The notes beneath the pieces were generated by a model, which saw only the letters and a program-made list of their open reading frames with translations, was not told the DNA's origin and searched no databases. A stretch of DNA of 64,000 nucleotides from Synechococcus sp. MU1642 (lineage in GTDB: Bacteria > Cyanobacteriota > Cyanobacteriia > PCC-6307 > Cyanobiaceae), in assembly GCF_020514115.1 (NCBI RefSeq), contig NZ_VTKZ01000001.1, forward strand, positions 367,894 through 431,893, in the 5' to 3' direction. Position 1 is the first letter of the stretch. Each line of letters starts with the position of its first letter. The position numbers and the translations under genes were made by a program. This document shows positions 1 to 8,049 of the stretch, piece after piece.

Positions 1-1
1 C

Positions 2-244
2 GATACCGGTGTTCTCAGCCCAGTTCTCGCCGCCATGCTGGCTCCCGAGTGGGCCTCATTCCCCACCCTTGCCGGTCGCAGCTACTACGGTCAGCCCGTC
101 AAGAAATACGCGCGCCTTCGCTCCTTTTACGATGTGAATCTTGCTGAGTTACGTCGACTGCGTGACGTCAAGCGACATGCCCTGCTGGCGCCTCCGCCGG
201 CGCTGTGTACCGGGTCGCGCATCGAGTGCGCCACCAGGCTCTGA
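2..244 (+). CDS. Partial hypothetical protein (C-terminal end)
   Basis: The frame is open from the left edge of the window to a TGA at 242-244, so this is the last 80 codons of a gene that starts upstream. The visible part is basic and rich in Leu, Arg and Ala, ends without a recognisable domain, and contains a Tyr-Tyr-Gly-Gln stretch near the middle. I do not recognise the family. The next gene faces it (stop at 270), leaving a 25-nt gap, which fits the compact spacing elsewhere. An internal ATG at 35 could in principle start a 69-residue protein, but an open frame running off the edge favours a longer gene. Confidence 0.5.
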   Translation, partial: DTGVLSPVLAAMLAPEWASFPTLAGRSYYGQPVKKYARLRSFYDVNLAELRRLRDVKRHALLAPPPALCTGSRIECATRL

Positions 245-269
245 AAAGCCTCGAGAACTTTTAGGTCCC

Positions 270-1079
270 TCAGCCTTCGGCGTCGTTCTGAAGCTTTTGC
301 CCGACGGTGGCCTGGGCAACCAGATATGCAGCAATGCCCCCGGCCAGGAAGCCAACCCCATTTCGCAGCAGGGGCATCACCTCTGAGGTGCGCGTCACCA
401 CGGGAGCGACGCCAAAGACGCCGAACAGCATCACCCACAGCGGTGAAAGCAGCAGCAACCAGGCCCAGGCGATGGTTTCGCCCTCCTTCCGGGGGTAGGC
501 GGCAAAGCCAGCAATCAAGCCGCCAAAGATCGAGGTGGTCAGAGTCCACAGCCACTGTTCCTGGGGAAGACCAGGCACGACCTGACAGCCACCCCGGTCC
601 AGACAGATCTCCACAGCATTGAGGGCATCCAGGACGGCTCCGTCTTCGCCGTGGTCCCTCACGTAGTACTGGTTGCCGTAGCGGGTCTGCAGCTCCACCC
701 AGTAGGTGCGCGGCATCATCGCGAAGTAGGCATCGCCAACGTTGAAGTTCAGCAGGTTCCCGCCACGGGGGTCGGCCACCAGCAGCAGGCTGCTTTCATC
801 CAGCCCCCAGTACTCGCGTATGGCCAGGCCTGGTGTGCGCTCGTACTGGGTTAAAACCCGCATTTTCCAGCCGGTGCGTTCCTCCACATCCCCCAGAGAT
901 GCCTCCAGCTGAGCCCTCTGGGTGTCGCTAAACACCTTGGCGAGGTCTATCACAGGTGTGGGGTGATCCGGCAGCAGCTCCGGGTTGTCGTAGGCCTCAG
1001 CCGGCGTCACCAGAACACACAGGCTGACCAGAGCTACGACGACGAGGCTCCACAGATGTCGGATGTGATGTGTTCCCAT
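270..1079 (-). CDS. TPM-domain (DUF477) membrane protein
   Basis: A 269-residue protein with an N-terminal signal peptide (residues 1 to about 29, hydrophobic core ending in Ala-Glu-Ala), a TPM domain from about 40 to 175, and two or three C-terminal membrane segments (about 180-260). The start of the mature domain (Val-Ile-Asp-Leu-Ala-Lys-Val-Phe-Ser) is typical of TPM proteins. In plants and cyanobacteria relatives (Psb32/TLP18.3 type) sit in the thylakoid lumen and have been linked to photosystem II repair. That role is family knowledge, not visible here. The ATG at 1077-1079 sits in CCATGG, so a divergent ATG overlaps it. Confidence 0.82.
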   Translation of the reverse strand: MGTHHIRHLWSLVVVALVSLCVLVTPAEAYDNPELLPDHPTPVIDLAKVFSDTQRAQLEASLGDVEERTGWKMRVLTQYERTPGLAIREYWGLDESSLLLVADPRGGNLLNFNVGDAYFAMMPRTYWVELQTRYGNQYYVRDHGEDGAVLDALNAVEICLDRGGCQVVPGLPQEQWLWTLTTSIFGGLIAGFAAYPRKEGETIAWAWLLLLSPLWVMLFGVFGVAPVVTRTSEVMPLLRNGVGFLAGGIAAYLVAQATVGQKLQNDAEG

Positions 1080-1110
1080 GGAACTGCTGCAGCGACCGGC
1101 ATTCTCTCCA

Positions 1111-2292
1111 ATGAAACCGATAGCTGCGTCCTGTCCTGACTGGTTGGCAACGCATCTGCATCAGGCAGGGGGTTCCGTTCCGTTTTCCCGGTTCATGGAT
1201 CTGGCTCTGAATGAGCCGGAGCATGGTTATTACGGCTCAGGTCGCGCACGCATCGGCGCCCAGGGGGATTTCGTCACATCTCCCTCTCTGGGCAGCGACT
1301 TTGCAGCCCTTCTGGCGCCCCAACTTCTGGCCTGGCTGGCTGCGGTTCCCCGGACGGATCCTGCACAACGCCTGTCGATCGTGGAAATCGGTCCTGGTGA
1401 AGGTCATCTGGCCCGGGATCTCGCTGCTGCATTGTGTGTTGCGGCTCCAGAGCTGCTGGGCCAGATCGAGTTGGTATTGGTGGAGGCCAATCCCGGCATG
1501 CGGCGGCGGCAACAGGCCCTGTTGCAAGAGGTGGATGATCTTCCAATGCGTTGGTGTTCCTTGGGCGAGTTGCGCCGCGATCCGGTTCATGGGGTCGTGA
1601 TCGCCCATGAGTTGCTGGATGCCCTCCCGGTGGAGCGATTGATCTGGCGGGAGGGAGTCCTCCAGCAGCAGTGGGTGGAGCTTGATCCAAACGGTGGCCT
1701 CCGCTCGACGCATCGGCCTTTTCCGGATGGGTTGCACAAAGAGATCAAGCGTGTGTGCAGCCAAACCGGCATTCAGTTGCCGCCCCCCGATGCCGAAGAG
1801 GGGTGGACCACGGAGTGGAGTAGCGCACTGCCCGACTGGTTCTCTGCGGCGGCCGCCGCCGTGGATGCGGGCGTGCTGCTGGTGATTGATTACGCCCTGG
1901 AGGCCCAGCGTTATTACGCGGCTCGCCGCTCCGATGGGACCTTGATGGCTGTTTGTGCTCAGCAGGCGGGGCTGTCGCCCTTTGATCAGCCCGGCGAGCA
2001 GGACCTCACGGCACACCTCTGCATCGAGGTCGTGGATGAAGCGGCCCAGCGCAATGGCTGGCTGGTGGGTGATCAGGCCAAGCAGGGCGAAGCACTTCTC
2101 GCCTTGGGGCTTGCGCAGCGTCTGTATGGGCTGCAGCAGCTGCCGGGCCAACGCTTGGCGGAGGCCTTGCAACGCCGCGAAGCTCTGCTTCGGCTGGTGG
2201 ATCCTGCGGGTTTGGGTGCGTTCCGCTGGCTCACCTATCGGCGCGGATTGCCTGAAGGCGGCTTCAGCCTTTCAGGCGCTCCAGGCAGCTAA
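1111..2292 (+). CDS. MidA/NDUFAF7-family class I SAM-dependent methyltransferase
   Basis: A 393-residue protein of the DUF185/MidA family. The N-terminal motif [14 protein letters not shown] is the family hallmark. The SAM-binding motif I is Ile-Val-Glu-Ile-Gly-Pro-Gly-Glu-Gly near residue 94. In mitochondria the relative NDUFAF7 methylates a complex I subunit; the cyanobacterial substrate is unknown, though NDH-1 assembly is a reasonable guess. I chose ATG 1111 because residues after it align with the family start. An upstream in-frame ATG at 1078 would add 11 residues and overlap the start of the divergent TPM gene. Its 3' end overlaps aroB tail to tail by 29 nt. Confidence 0.83.
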   Translation: MKPIAASCPDWLATHLHQAGGSVPFSRFMDLALNEPEHGYYGSGRARIGAQGDFVTSPSLGSDFAALLAPQLLAWLAAVPRTDPAQRLSIVEIGPGEGHLARDLAAALCVAAPELLGQIELVLVEANPGMRRRQQALLQEVDDLPMRWCSLGELRRDPVHGVVIAHELLDALPVERLIWREGVLQQQWVELDPNGGLRSTHRPFPDGLHKEIKRVCSQTGIQLPPPDAEEGWTTEWSSALPDWFSAAAAAVDAGVLLVIDYALEAQRYYAARRSDGTLMAVCAQQAGLSPFDQPGEQDLTAHLCIEVVDEAAQRNGWLVGDQAKQGEALLALGLAQRLYGLQQLPGQRLAEALQRREALLRLVDPAGLGAFRWLTYRRGLPEGGFSLSGAPGS

Positions 2293-3379
2293 GAATTTCG
2301 TCGCGACTGACGTCATCGCGAATTTCAACAGAACCGATACCAGTGGGCATCACAAAGCGCAGGCGACCGTCGCGCACCTTTTTATCGCCCTGCAAGCTGT
2401 CGAGAACCGCATCGGCGCAGAGATCGGGCCAGGCGGTGGGGAGTCCGGCGCTTTCGACCAGCAGGCGTTGCCGCTCAGCGTTGTCGCGACTCCAGCTTCC
2501 TCGCAGCACGGCGAGTTCGCCAACCGCCACCATGCCAATGGCGACAGCCTCACCATGCAGCCAGGTGCCATAGCCGCAGAGGGTCTCCACCACATGGCCG
2601 AAGGTATGGCCGTAGTTAAGGATCGCCCTTAAGCCACCTTCCTTTTCATCAGCGGCCACCACCCGGGCCTTGGCCGCGGCCGATCGCTGCAGGATCGAGC
2701 TCAGGCGTTCCTCTCCAAGTCCAGCGGGGGTGCTTGGGTCGGCGCAGGCCTCCAGTTCTTCGAACAGCGAAGTGTCGCCGAGGATTCCGTATTTGATCAC
2801 TTCCGCCATGCCGGCCCGGAACTCGCGTTCGGGCAGGGTGTTGAGGGTGGAGGGATCGATTAGTACCAGGCGCGGCTGGTGAAAGGCGCCGATCAGGTTT
2901 TTGCCGCGGGGATGGTTGACTCCGGTCTTGCCACCGATGGACGCATCCACCATGGCCAGAAGGGTTGTGGGCACCTGCACCACCTGGATGCCGCGCAGCC
3001 AGGTGGCTGCTGCAAAACCCGTCATGTCACCCACTACGCCGCCGCCGAGGGCCACCATCAAGGAGCTGCGTTCGAGCTTGGCGTTGTAGGCCGCATCGTG
3101 GATCAAAGCCACCGTGGCGGGGGTCTTCTGGTGTTCGCCGGCGTCAACTACCAAAAGGTCAACGCTGAAACCTGCCTCCTTGAGGCTTTTCAGACAGGCA
3201 TCGCCATAGGGGCTGGCGACATCCGGATTGCTGACCACCAGGACACGCCGACCAGTCTGCACACCGGCGTCCAGCATCTGCTGACCGAGCCTGACAAGGC
3301 CGCCGGCTCCAATCACCACCTCGTAAGGATTGCGCTCCAGCGCAACGCTGATGTGATGCAACGGGGTGACTGTGGTCAT
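2264..3379 (-). CDS. aroB: 3-dehydroquinate synthase
   Basis: Second step of the shikimate pathway: converts DAHP to 3-dehydroquinate with NAD+ and a divalent metal in the cytoplasm. The 371-residue length is normal. Visible family motifs include [13 protein letters not shown] (NAD-binding region), Lys-Thr-Gly-Val-Asn-His-Pro, and the metal-site stretch Asn-Tyr-Gly-His-Thr-Phe-Gly-His. The start at 3379 (Met-Thr-Thr-Val-Thr-Pro) is preferred over one six codons upstream. Its ATG shares a CATG with the ATG of the divergent permease, so the two genes have essentially no leader between them. Confidence 0.95.
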   Translation of the reverse strand: MTTVTPLHHISVALERNPYEVVIGAGGLVRLGQQMLDAGVQTGRRVLVVSNPDVASPYGDACLKSLKEAGFSVDLLVVDAGEHQKTPATVALIHDAAYNAKLERSSLMVALGGGVVGDMTGFAAATWLRGIQVVQVPTTLLAMVDASIGGKTGVNHPRGKNLIGAFHQPRLVLIDPSTLNTLPEREFRAGMAEVIKYGILGDTSLFEELEACADPSTPAGLGEERLSSILQRSAAAKARVVAADEKEGGLRAILNYGHTFGHVVETLCGYGTWLHGEAVAIGMVAVGELAVLRGSWSRDNAERQRLLVESAGLPTAWPDLCADAVLDSLQGDKKVRDGRLRFVMPTGIGSVEIRDDVSRDEILSCLERLKG

Positions 3380-4313
3380 GAAACCGCTGGAATCCACCTA
3401 CTCTCTCAAAAGTGTTGCTGGTCCTGTGCGCGAGAGATCAGTACGCAACTCCCTTTCGGCTTGGGCGTTCCTGTTCCCGGCGGTGGTACTGATCAGTTTG
3501 TCGGTGCTGGTGCCGGCTTTGATGGCCCTGGTGATGAGCTTCACCGCCACCGGGCTGGACGTCAGTGAACCCCTGCGTTTTGTTGGTTTGGCCAACCTGG
3601 AGCTCTTGCTGTCCGATCCGATGGCGCGGCAGGTGTTGGTCACCACCTTCCTCTATCTGATTGGTGTGGTGCCGCCCATCGTTTTCGGGGCGCTGGCGCT
3701 GGCGGTGTTGGTCAATCAGGGTTTGCCCGGACGTTCCCTGCTGCGGGGCGCTTTCTACACCCCCGTATTGGTGTCGATCGTTGTCGCAGCGATCGCCTTT
3801 CGCTGGCTGTATGCCGAGAACGGACTGATCAATGGGTGGTTGAGCGCTCTGCTCGGCGATGCCTTCAGCCCTATTGGTTTTCTCACCACGCCGCAGCTGG
3901 CCCTGCCCGCAGTGATGTTGGTGACCCTCTGGAAGGGGCTTGGTTATTACATGGTGATTTTTCTGGCAGGTCTGCAGGGCATTCCTCAAGAGCTCTATGA
4001 GGCAGCGGAGCTGGATGGCAGCGAGGGCTGGAGAAAGCACCTAGACATCACTCTGCCCTTGATGAGTCCCTACGTGACCCTGGTCGCCGTGGTGTCGTCG
4101 ATCGCGGCCACGAAGGTGTTCGAGGAGGTATTCATGATGACCCAGGGAGGTCCTGCTGATGCCACGAGAACTATCGTTTACTACGTGTACGACCAGGCCT
4201 TTGCTGAGTTGGAGATCAGCTACGCCTGCACCCTGGGCCTGGCGCTGTTCCTCTTGGTGTTGCTGTTCACCATGATTCGGTTGGCCTTTGCCGGCGATCG
4301 GCCGCTGATCTGA
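3378..4313 (+). CDS. ABC sugar transporter permease (MalF/UgpA type), orphan
   Basis: A 311-residue inner-membrane permease with about six hydrophobic segments. The EAA loop that contacts the ATPase is clear near residue 217 (Glu-Ala-Ala-Glu-Leu-Asp-Gly, then Trp-Arg-Lys-His and Leu-Pro-Leu). This places it in the MalF/UgpA subfamily for sugars, polyols or glycerol phosphate. No second permease, binding protein or ATPase lies beside it: aroB is divergent and purK follows 52 nt later. A complete carbohydrate ABC system occurs at 23344-27288 but has its own permease pair. Substrate cannot be told. An ATG at 3366 is possible but would run into aroB. Confidence 0.82.
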   Translation: MKPLESTYSLKSVAGPVRERSVRNSLSAWAFLFPAVVLISLSVLVPALMALVMSFTATGLDVSEPLRFVGLANLELLLSDPMARQVLVTTFLYLIGVVPPIVFGALALAVLVNQGLPGRSLLRGAFYTPVLVSIVVAAIAFRWLYAENGLINGWLSALLGDAFSPIGFLTTPQLALPAVMLVTLWKGLGYYMVIFLAGLQGIPQELYEAAELDGSEGWRKHLDITLPLMSPYVTLVAVVSSIAATKVFEEVFMMTQGGPADATRTIVYYVYDQAFAELEISYACTLGLALFLLVLLFTMIRLAFAGDRPLI

Positions 4314-4365
4314 CGCTGTCATCGACCCTGCAAAGTGGCAAGCTGCGGAAATCAGCTCGGACACG

Positions 4366-5526
4366 ATGATCGGTGTTGTGGGAGGTGGTCAGCTGGCACG
4401 GATGCTTGTGCAGGCCGCCGCGCAACGCGGGGTTCCGATCGCGGTTCAAACGTCCAATGCAGCGGATCCCGCCGCTGGCTTGGCCTCGCGTCTCATTGCA
4501 GCGGATCCGAGGGATGTGGCTGGAACCCGGGACCTGGTGGTGGGCTGTGATGGCATCACCTTCGAGAACGAGTGGGTAAACATCGATGCCCTTCTGCCGC
4601 TGGAGCAGCAGGGTGTTCGTTTCCGGCCGTCTTTGGCCGCGCTCTCGCCCCTGGTCGACAAACTCTCTCAACGTCAACTTTTGGATGACCTCGCGATTCC
4701 CAGCCCGCCTTGGTGTCCGCTGAGCCTGATTTCGCCCGCTCAACCGGCACTTCCACAGGGCTGGAACTTCCCCGTGATGGCCAAAGCCTCCCGCGGGGGG
4801 TACGACGGCAAGGGCACGGTGGTGTTGCGCGAAATCGATGCCCTGGCGCAGTTGTTGCGCGCCGTCCGGGCCGACGATTGGTTGCTGGAATCCTGGGTGG
4901 ACTACGAGCTGGAGTTGGCTCTGGTGGTCAGCCGTGATCAGCGCGGCCGGATCCGCCATTTCCCCTTAGTGCAGACCCACCAGCACCAGCAGGTTTGTGA
5001 CTGGGTTCTGGCGCCTGCACCTGTAGAACCCTCGGTGGCGGCCTTGGCTTACAACGTTGCGGCATCGCTGATGACGAAGCTTGGCTACGTGGGGGTGTTG
5101 GCTTTGGAGTTTTTCTACGGGCCAGCCGGCCTGCAGGTGAATGAGATTGCCCCACGCACGCACAACTCCGGGCATTTCTCGATCGAGGCCTGCACCAGCA
5201 GTCAGTTTGATCAGCAGCTCTGCATCGCAGCCGGGCTGCCTGTGCCTGATCCCGAGCTCAACAGCCGCGGTGCCTTGATGGTCAACCTGCTTGGTCTGGA
5301 TCCGGAGCGCCATGCTCCTTTGGATCAGCGACTTCAGGCTCTTGAGGCCATGCCGGGGCTTCACCTGCACTGGTATGGAAAGTCCCCGGAAACACCGGGG
5401 CGCAAGTTGGGACACGTGACGCTGCTGCTCGACGGCGACACGGTCTCGAAGCGGCGCGATGAGGCAGAGTCAGCGCTTGCCTCCATTCGCCGGATCTGGC
5501 CGCTCGAAAGCGAGAGTCAGGACTAG
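4366..5526 (+). CDS. purK: 5-(carboxyamino)imidazole ribonucleotide synthase
   Basis: ATP-dependent carboxylation of AIR to N5-CAIR in de novo purine synthesis. The 386-residue ATP-grasp protein begins with the typical Ile-Gly-Val-Val-Gly-Gly-Gly-Gln-Leu-Ala-Arg-Met. The glycine-rich ATP loop Lys-Ala-Ser-Arg-Gly-Gly-Tyr-Asp-Gly-Lys-Gly is near residue 140. The signature Asn-Glu-Ile-Ala-Pro-Arg-Thr-His-Asn-Ser-Gly-His appears near residue 258. The start is unambiguous because Met directly precedes the nucleotide-binding strand. Another purine gene, purN, is in this window at 45968 but is not linked. Confidence 0.95.
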   Translation: MIGVVGGGQLARMLVQAAAQRGVPIAVQTSNAADPAAGLASRLIAADPRDVAGTRDLVVGCDGITFENEWVNIDALLPLEQQGVRFRPSLAALSPLVDKLSQRQLLDDLAIPSPPWCPLSLISPAQPALPQGWNFPVMAKASRGGYDGKGTVVLREIDALAQLLRAVRADDWLLESWVDYELELALVVSRDQRGRIRHFPLVQTHQHQQVCDWVLAPAPVEPSVAALAYNVAASLMTKLGYVGVLALEFFYGPAGLQVNEIAPRTHNSGHFSIEACTSSQFDQQLCIAAGLPVPDPELNSRGALMVNLLGLDPERHAPLDQRLQALEAMPGLHLHWYGKSPETPGRKLGHVTLLLDGDTVSKRRDEAESALASIRRIWPLESESQD

Positions 5527-5762
5527 GCTTGCAAACGAACTGCTGTGTTGGTGACGGCCTTTTCTAGTGCTCTGATCTGACTCTCTTTCGACTTGGGGAG
5601 ACTGTCGTGACGGTGACGTAGACCGGCCATGCAGCCGGAAACGAAACCCCACTTTGTCGCCCCTTCTGGTTCTTCCAGGTCGACCACTGGGGCTCGCACG
5701 GCATGGTGGTTCACCCTCTTCAATTCATTGCTTGGTCGTTGCCTGGATCTGACCCAAGCCAT
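5523..5762 (-). CDS. Small conserved-looking hypothetical protein
   Basis: A 79-residue basic protein whose stop overlaps the purK stop by 4 nt on the opposite strand. The central part (Val-Val-Asp-Leu-Glu-Glu-Pro-Glu-Gly-Ala-Thr-Lys-Trp-Gly-Phe-Val) and a C-terminal helix with Lys/Glu pattern look like real protein. The first 17 residues are Arg-rich and less convincing, so a GTG start about 17 codons in is possible. I do not recognise a family. No membrane segment or signal peptide is visible. It precedes an AT-rich stretch with further small genes. Confidence 0.55.
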   Translation of the reverse strand: MAWVRSRQRPSNELKRVNHHAVRAPVVDLEEPEGATKWGFVSGCMAGLRHRHDSLPKSKESQIRALEKAVTNTAVRLQA

Positions 5763-5873
5763 CAGCGAATAAATTGTTTAAGTTTTTCTCTGGATACGTC
5801 TAAAGTTTAAACTTTACAGGTTCAGTTTTTTAAATTCTTTTTCGGTTAATATCTGGAAGAAATTTAACCTGGA

Positions 5874-5966
5874 TTAGTGAGCCAAGCCCCTCATCAACCA
5901 AGACTCAATCACAAAAAATATAATGAAGAATGAACCGATACCGATCACCAGAATCTTGCCGTTCAT
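5874..5966 (-). CDS. Tiny single-pass membrane protein (30 aa)
   Basis: A 30-codon frame starting at ATG 5964-5966 encodes one hydrophobic helix (about residues 5-20, Ile/Phe/Val-rich with two glycines), followed by Glu-Ser-Trp and a short basic tail. The size and shape resemble small photosystem or cytochrome b6f subunits, but I do not recognise it as any named one. It lies in AT-rich DNA between two minus-strand hypotheticals with no competing frame. Evidence is only the clean membrane helix and the context; it is short enough to be missed by routine gene calling. Confidence 0.5.
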   Translation of the reverse strand: MNGKILVIGIGSFFIIFFVIESWLMRGLAH

Positions 5967-6035
5967 TCTGAAAAGCTCGCTTTGCTGAACTTTAGATTCG
6001 TTTTGTCCGGATTGGTGTAGATCGGCTTTTTAGGG

Positions 6036-6248
6036 CTAGTTCTCGGAGTGGTTGAACTCCTGTAGAGCGTATTGGGCGAGGCATTTGTTTTTGTCAGTGT
6101 CGCTCAGCGCAATGGTGGTCACGCTTGGATGCCAGTTTCGGCGATTGATCAATTCATTGAATTCGGTCAGAGCATCTTCGAGATCGTCGAAGCTTCCCAT
6201 AGTCTTCGTCGTTTGTTGCCCTTCTTTGACGGTAATTTCCAGGGGCAT
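6036..6248 (-). CDS. Small hypothetical protein
   Basis: A 70-residue acidic to neutral soluble protein. It has an amphipathic beta start (Leu-Glu-Ile-Thr-Val-Lys), then a helix rich in Asp, Glu and Leu (Asp-Asp-Leu-Glu-Asp-Ala-Leu-Thr-Glu-Phe), then Trp-His-Pro-Ser-Val. Composition and codon pattern look coding and no other frame competes. No family recognised. A short perfect palindrome (ATCGCT, 2-nt gap, AGCGAT) lies 7 nt upstream of the start at 6255-6268 and could be an operator half-site pair. Confidence 0.62.
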   Translation of the reverse strand: MPLEITVKEGQQTTKTMGSFDDLEDALTEFNELINRRNWHPSVTTIALSDTDKNKCLAQYALQEFNHSEN

Positions 6249-6376
6249 CGTTCGATCGCTTGAGCGATTAAAGGTTACCCCTCAACCGTTGTGTAGTCGA
6301 TGATGCTTACTGCTGTGTGAACAAAGCTTGTCAGTTCTTTGGTTGTCCTTAGCTTTGAATCGGTTGCTGTGTCGTG

Positions 6377-6529
6377 ATGCGTGATCCCCGCCTGGATGAG
6401 CTAATTCAAATGGAAACCTGGGATTGGTGGAAAGCTCAGGTTTTTTATTTGCGTGAAAAGAAAAATTATGCTGATGCAGAGGCACTCTTTATGGAATTCA
6501 AGATTCCTTTATCTGATTCCAATAATTGA
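6377..6529 (+). CDS. Small hypothetical protein (50 aa)
   Basis: ATG at 6377 opens a 50-codon frame ending TGA at 6527-6529. The protein is strongly helical and Trp/Glu/Lys-rich: a Met-Glu-Thr-Trp-Asp-Trp-Trp-Lys segment near residue 12 and a Tyr-Leu-Arg-Glu-Lys-Lys-Asn-Tyr-Ala-Asp-Ala-Glu-Ala-Leu segment near 24-37. It reads like a TPR-type helix pair, which is a guess from pattern only. The DNA around it is AT-rich and free of other frames. Confidence 0.58.
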   Translation: MRDPRLDELIQMETWDWWKAQVFYLREKKNYADAEALFMEFKIPLSDSNN

Positions 6530-6638
6530 TGTCGTCGTTATTGATCATTTTGAATTGAGTTTTAGTTAAATCATAATTTTTTTTAGAACAGTTTTTTGTC
6601 GCTTGATATTTCATCGTTCGATTTTGGCTTCATTGCTC

Positions 6639-6869
6639 TCACTTTTTTTGGCCTTTGCAGGCGGACTGCTTGTTGATTGTTTCGGCAGCTCCTTCGCTGA
6701 CGCTGTCTTCTTCCTGCCGGATGACGCTGAAGTCGCATGCCGGGCCATCCTTACCCAATGTTTCCGCCGATCCGATTGGGCTGATCTCTATGCCCGTGAA
6801 CCCAACGTTGCTATTGGTCATCTTGAGGCCTTTCGTGATGCAGGATTCCAGCAAGGCCAATCCCCTCAT
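6639..6869 (-). CDS. Possible small protein coupled to the DUF2103 gene
   Basis: A 76-codon frame whose ATG overlaps the DUF2103 stop in the 4-nt pattern ATGA, the usual sign of translational coupling. The interior (Gly-Phe-Thr-Gly-Ile-Glu-Ile-Ser-Pro-Ile-Gly-Ser-Ala-Glu) looks protein-like, and third codon positions are mostly G or C. Against it: a plus-strand frame across the same DNA (6603-6878) is also open, although that one would start at TTG. An internal Met 17 codons in (6821) is an alternative start. No family recognised. Confidence 0.38.
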   Translation of the reverse strand: MRGLALLESCITKGLKMTNSNVGFTGIEISPIGSAETLGKDGPACDFSVIRQEEDSVSEGAAETINKQSACKGQKK

Positions 6870-7141
6870 GGGCGGTGATGCAGAACCGCCTGTTCTAGGT
6901 CTGGCCGACTCATCGATGTCACCACAAAGACCTCTTGGGCTGAGGTGCCTTTGCGAGCCACCAGCTTGTAACCCCCATGGATCGGTGTGGACACCCGCAG
7001 CCGTAGTTCGGGACTGCGGCCACGCACGCGGCTGATCACGGCAGGGGTAATCGTCTGGATATCAGTCTCATGGGACAAGGCCTTCAGCCACGGGATTAAG
7101 CCGTCCACATAGGTGCTGTGGGTGATGACGACTCGGCCCAA
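6866..7141 (-). CDS. DUF2103 family protein
   Basis: A 91-residue protein that I recognise as DUF2103, a small family common in cyanobacteria and described as possibly metal-binding. Seen features: His-Ser-Thr near residue 9, then Trp-Leu-Lys-Ala-Leu, a basic Arg-Val-Arg-Gly-Arg-Ser segment, and a predicted beta-rich half with Gly-Gly-Tyr-Lys-Leu-Val-Ala-Arg-Lys-Gly. Function is unknown. The stop overlaps a possible downstream gene by 4 nt. Confidence 0.78.
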   Translation of the reverse strand: MGRVVITHSTYVDGLIPWLKALSHETDIQTITPAVISRVRGRSPELRLRVSTPIHGGYKLVARKGTSAQEVFVVTSMSRPDLEQAVLHHRP

Positions 7142-7212
7142 AGCTGAATGAAAACCCGAGAACTGGTGAAAGTTAGCGACTTTGGCTATGCCAGAGAGAG
7201 CGCTCCGGGGCT

Positions 7213-7443
7213 GTGATGCTGAAATCAGTTGACGCTCTCCACCACGCGATTAGTGGACCGCTGGAGGATGCATGTGGACCCCAGGCCCGCATGCTCACCG
7301 CTGAGGTGCACGGAACGGAGGTTCGGGGCCTGGCCTTGTGCCCTGGCCGCGTTGTGCGTTTTGTGATGGACGAGCAGTTGCAGCGTCTGCAGGTGGCTGA
7401 TCTGCTGCGACTCACCAAAGCAAGTCGTAAGCCGGCGGCCTGA
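7213..7443 (+). CDS. Hypothetical protein of marine cyanobacterial type
   Basis: A 76-residue soluble protein starting at GTG 7213 or, equally likely, at the adjacent ATG 7216. It begins with a helix (Leu-Lys-Ser-Val-Asp-Ala-Leu-His-His-Ala-Ile), followed by beta-like segments (Ala-Glu-Val-His-Gly-Thr-Glu-Val-Arg-Gly-Leu-Ala-Leu) and a C-terminal helix that ends basic. Codon use matches core neighbours. Its stop is 1 nt from the clpS stop on the other strand. No named family comes to mind. Confidence 0.62.
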   Translation: MMLKSVDALHHAISGPLEDACGPQARMLTAEVHGTEVRGLALCPGRVVRFVMDEQLQRLQVADLLRLTKASRKPAA

Positions 7444-7444
7444 C

Positions 7445-7741
7445 TTAGCAGCGTTCCAGAGGGGCCATCGTTAACCCTTCGGCCTGAAGCTGCTGGTGAT
7501 ACAGCTCGGCCTGCTCCAGGGGCCCGCACCAGACTTCAGCCGAACCCTGCCCATCAATTTTGTTGGCGAGGTTCCAGGCGTTGTCTTCGCTCATTCCGGG
7601 AATGATCTTGCGGAGGCAATCGACCACGTGCTGGAACGTGTTCACGTCGTCGTCCAGAACGATCACGCGAGCCTGGGGGTAACGCTTAGTTGTTTCCTGA
7701 CGCTCCAGTACTGCTGATGAACCGGGGCTTGAGCTGGTCAT
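7445..7741 (-). CDS. clpS: ATP-dependent Clp protease adaptor ClpS
   Basis: ClpS delivers N-degron substrates to ClpA/ClpC. The 98-residue protein carries the family core: Val-Ile-Val-Leu-Asp-Asp-Asp-Val-Asn-Thr-Phe-Gln-His-Val near residue 26, the equivalent of the usual Asp-Asp-x-x-Asn-Thr-x-x-x-Val. A helical region and a C-terminal Leu-Thr-Met-Ala-Pro-Leu-Glu follow. I start it at ATG 7741 because upstream codons do not look coding. A Clp protease subunit gene lies 1.5 kb away (9301), though not in the same operon. Confidence 0.9.
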   Translation of the reverse strand: MTSSSPGSSAVLERQETTKRYPQARVIVLDDDVNTFQHVVDCLRKIIPGMSEDNAWNLANKIDGQGSAEVWCGPLEQAELYHQQLQAEGLTMAPLERC

Positions 7742-7813
7742 GACAGTTGCCTCCGGACAGACGAAAAGGTGCCGAATCCTAGGTAGGATCCCGACAGTCG
7801 AGCGGTCAAGCGC

Positions 7814-7915
7814 ATGTTGTTCACTCTGGGTTGGGCGTCCTTGGCCGCCATGTTCAGTTTCTCCATCGCCATGGTGGTCTGGGGACGCAACGGTGATGGC
7901 ACCCTGAATTTCTGA
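7814..7915 (+). CDS. petN: Cytochrome b6f complex subunit 8 (PetN)
   Basis: A 33-residue single-helix protein. The start [10 protein letters not shown] and the end Val-Val-Trp-Gly-Arg-Asn-Gly-Asp-Gly are diagnostic of PetN, the small subunit needed for stable cytochrome b6f in the thylakoid membrane. Length fits the family (about 29-33). The start codon lies 72 nt upstream of nothing else on this strand, divergent from clpS. This gene fixes the organism as an oxygenic phototroph. A second small membrane ORF follows 8 nt after its stop. Confidence 0.94.
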   Translation: MLFTLGWASLAAMFSFSIAMVVWGRNGDGTLNF

Positions 7916-7923
7916 TCGAATCT

Positions 7924-8049
7924 GTGCTTCAAGACGCACCACTTCTCAGCCAGACCCTGGCGGTCACGGCAGCAGTGCTTCTCGTCTTCGTCAGCGTTGC
8001 CGTGATTTATCTCTCAACGATCGAATGGAGAGACCGTCGACGCCGTTAG
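7924..8049 (+). CDS. Small single-pass membrane protein downstream of petN
   Basis: GTG at 7924 opens a 41-codon frame ending TAG at 8047-8049. It has a short N-terminal part, one clear membrane helix (about residues 10-31, Ala/Val/Leu-rich) and a basic tail, Glu-Trp-Arg-Asp-Arg-Arg-Arg-Arg, which would set topology by the positive-inside rule. It begins 8 nt after petN ends, so co-transcription is likely. No clear ribosome-binding site is visible, which keeps the start uncertain. I do not recognise the protein. A thylakoid or cytochrome b6f link is only a guess from position. Confidence 0.6.
   Translation: MLQDAPLLSQTLAVTAAVLLVFVSVAVIYLSTIEWRDRRRR

Noticed and set aside
1237..2172. Long minus-strand frame opposite the MidA gene
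   Set aside because: Composition rich in Gln/His/Arg and low hydrophobic order is typical of antisense shadow of a GC-rich gene.
6603..6878. Plus-strand 91-codon frame with signal-like start
   Set aside because: It starts with TTG, has no ribosome-binding site and lies opposite a frame coupled to DUF2103; unresolved but less likely.
7445..7942. Long form of ClpS starting at 7942
   Set aside because: The extra 67 residues cross the petN gene and its upstream region and do not resemble ClpS.
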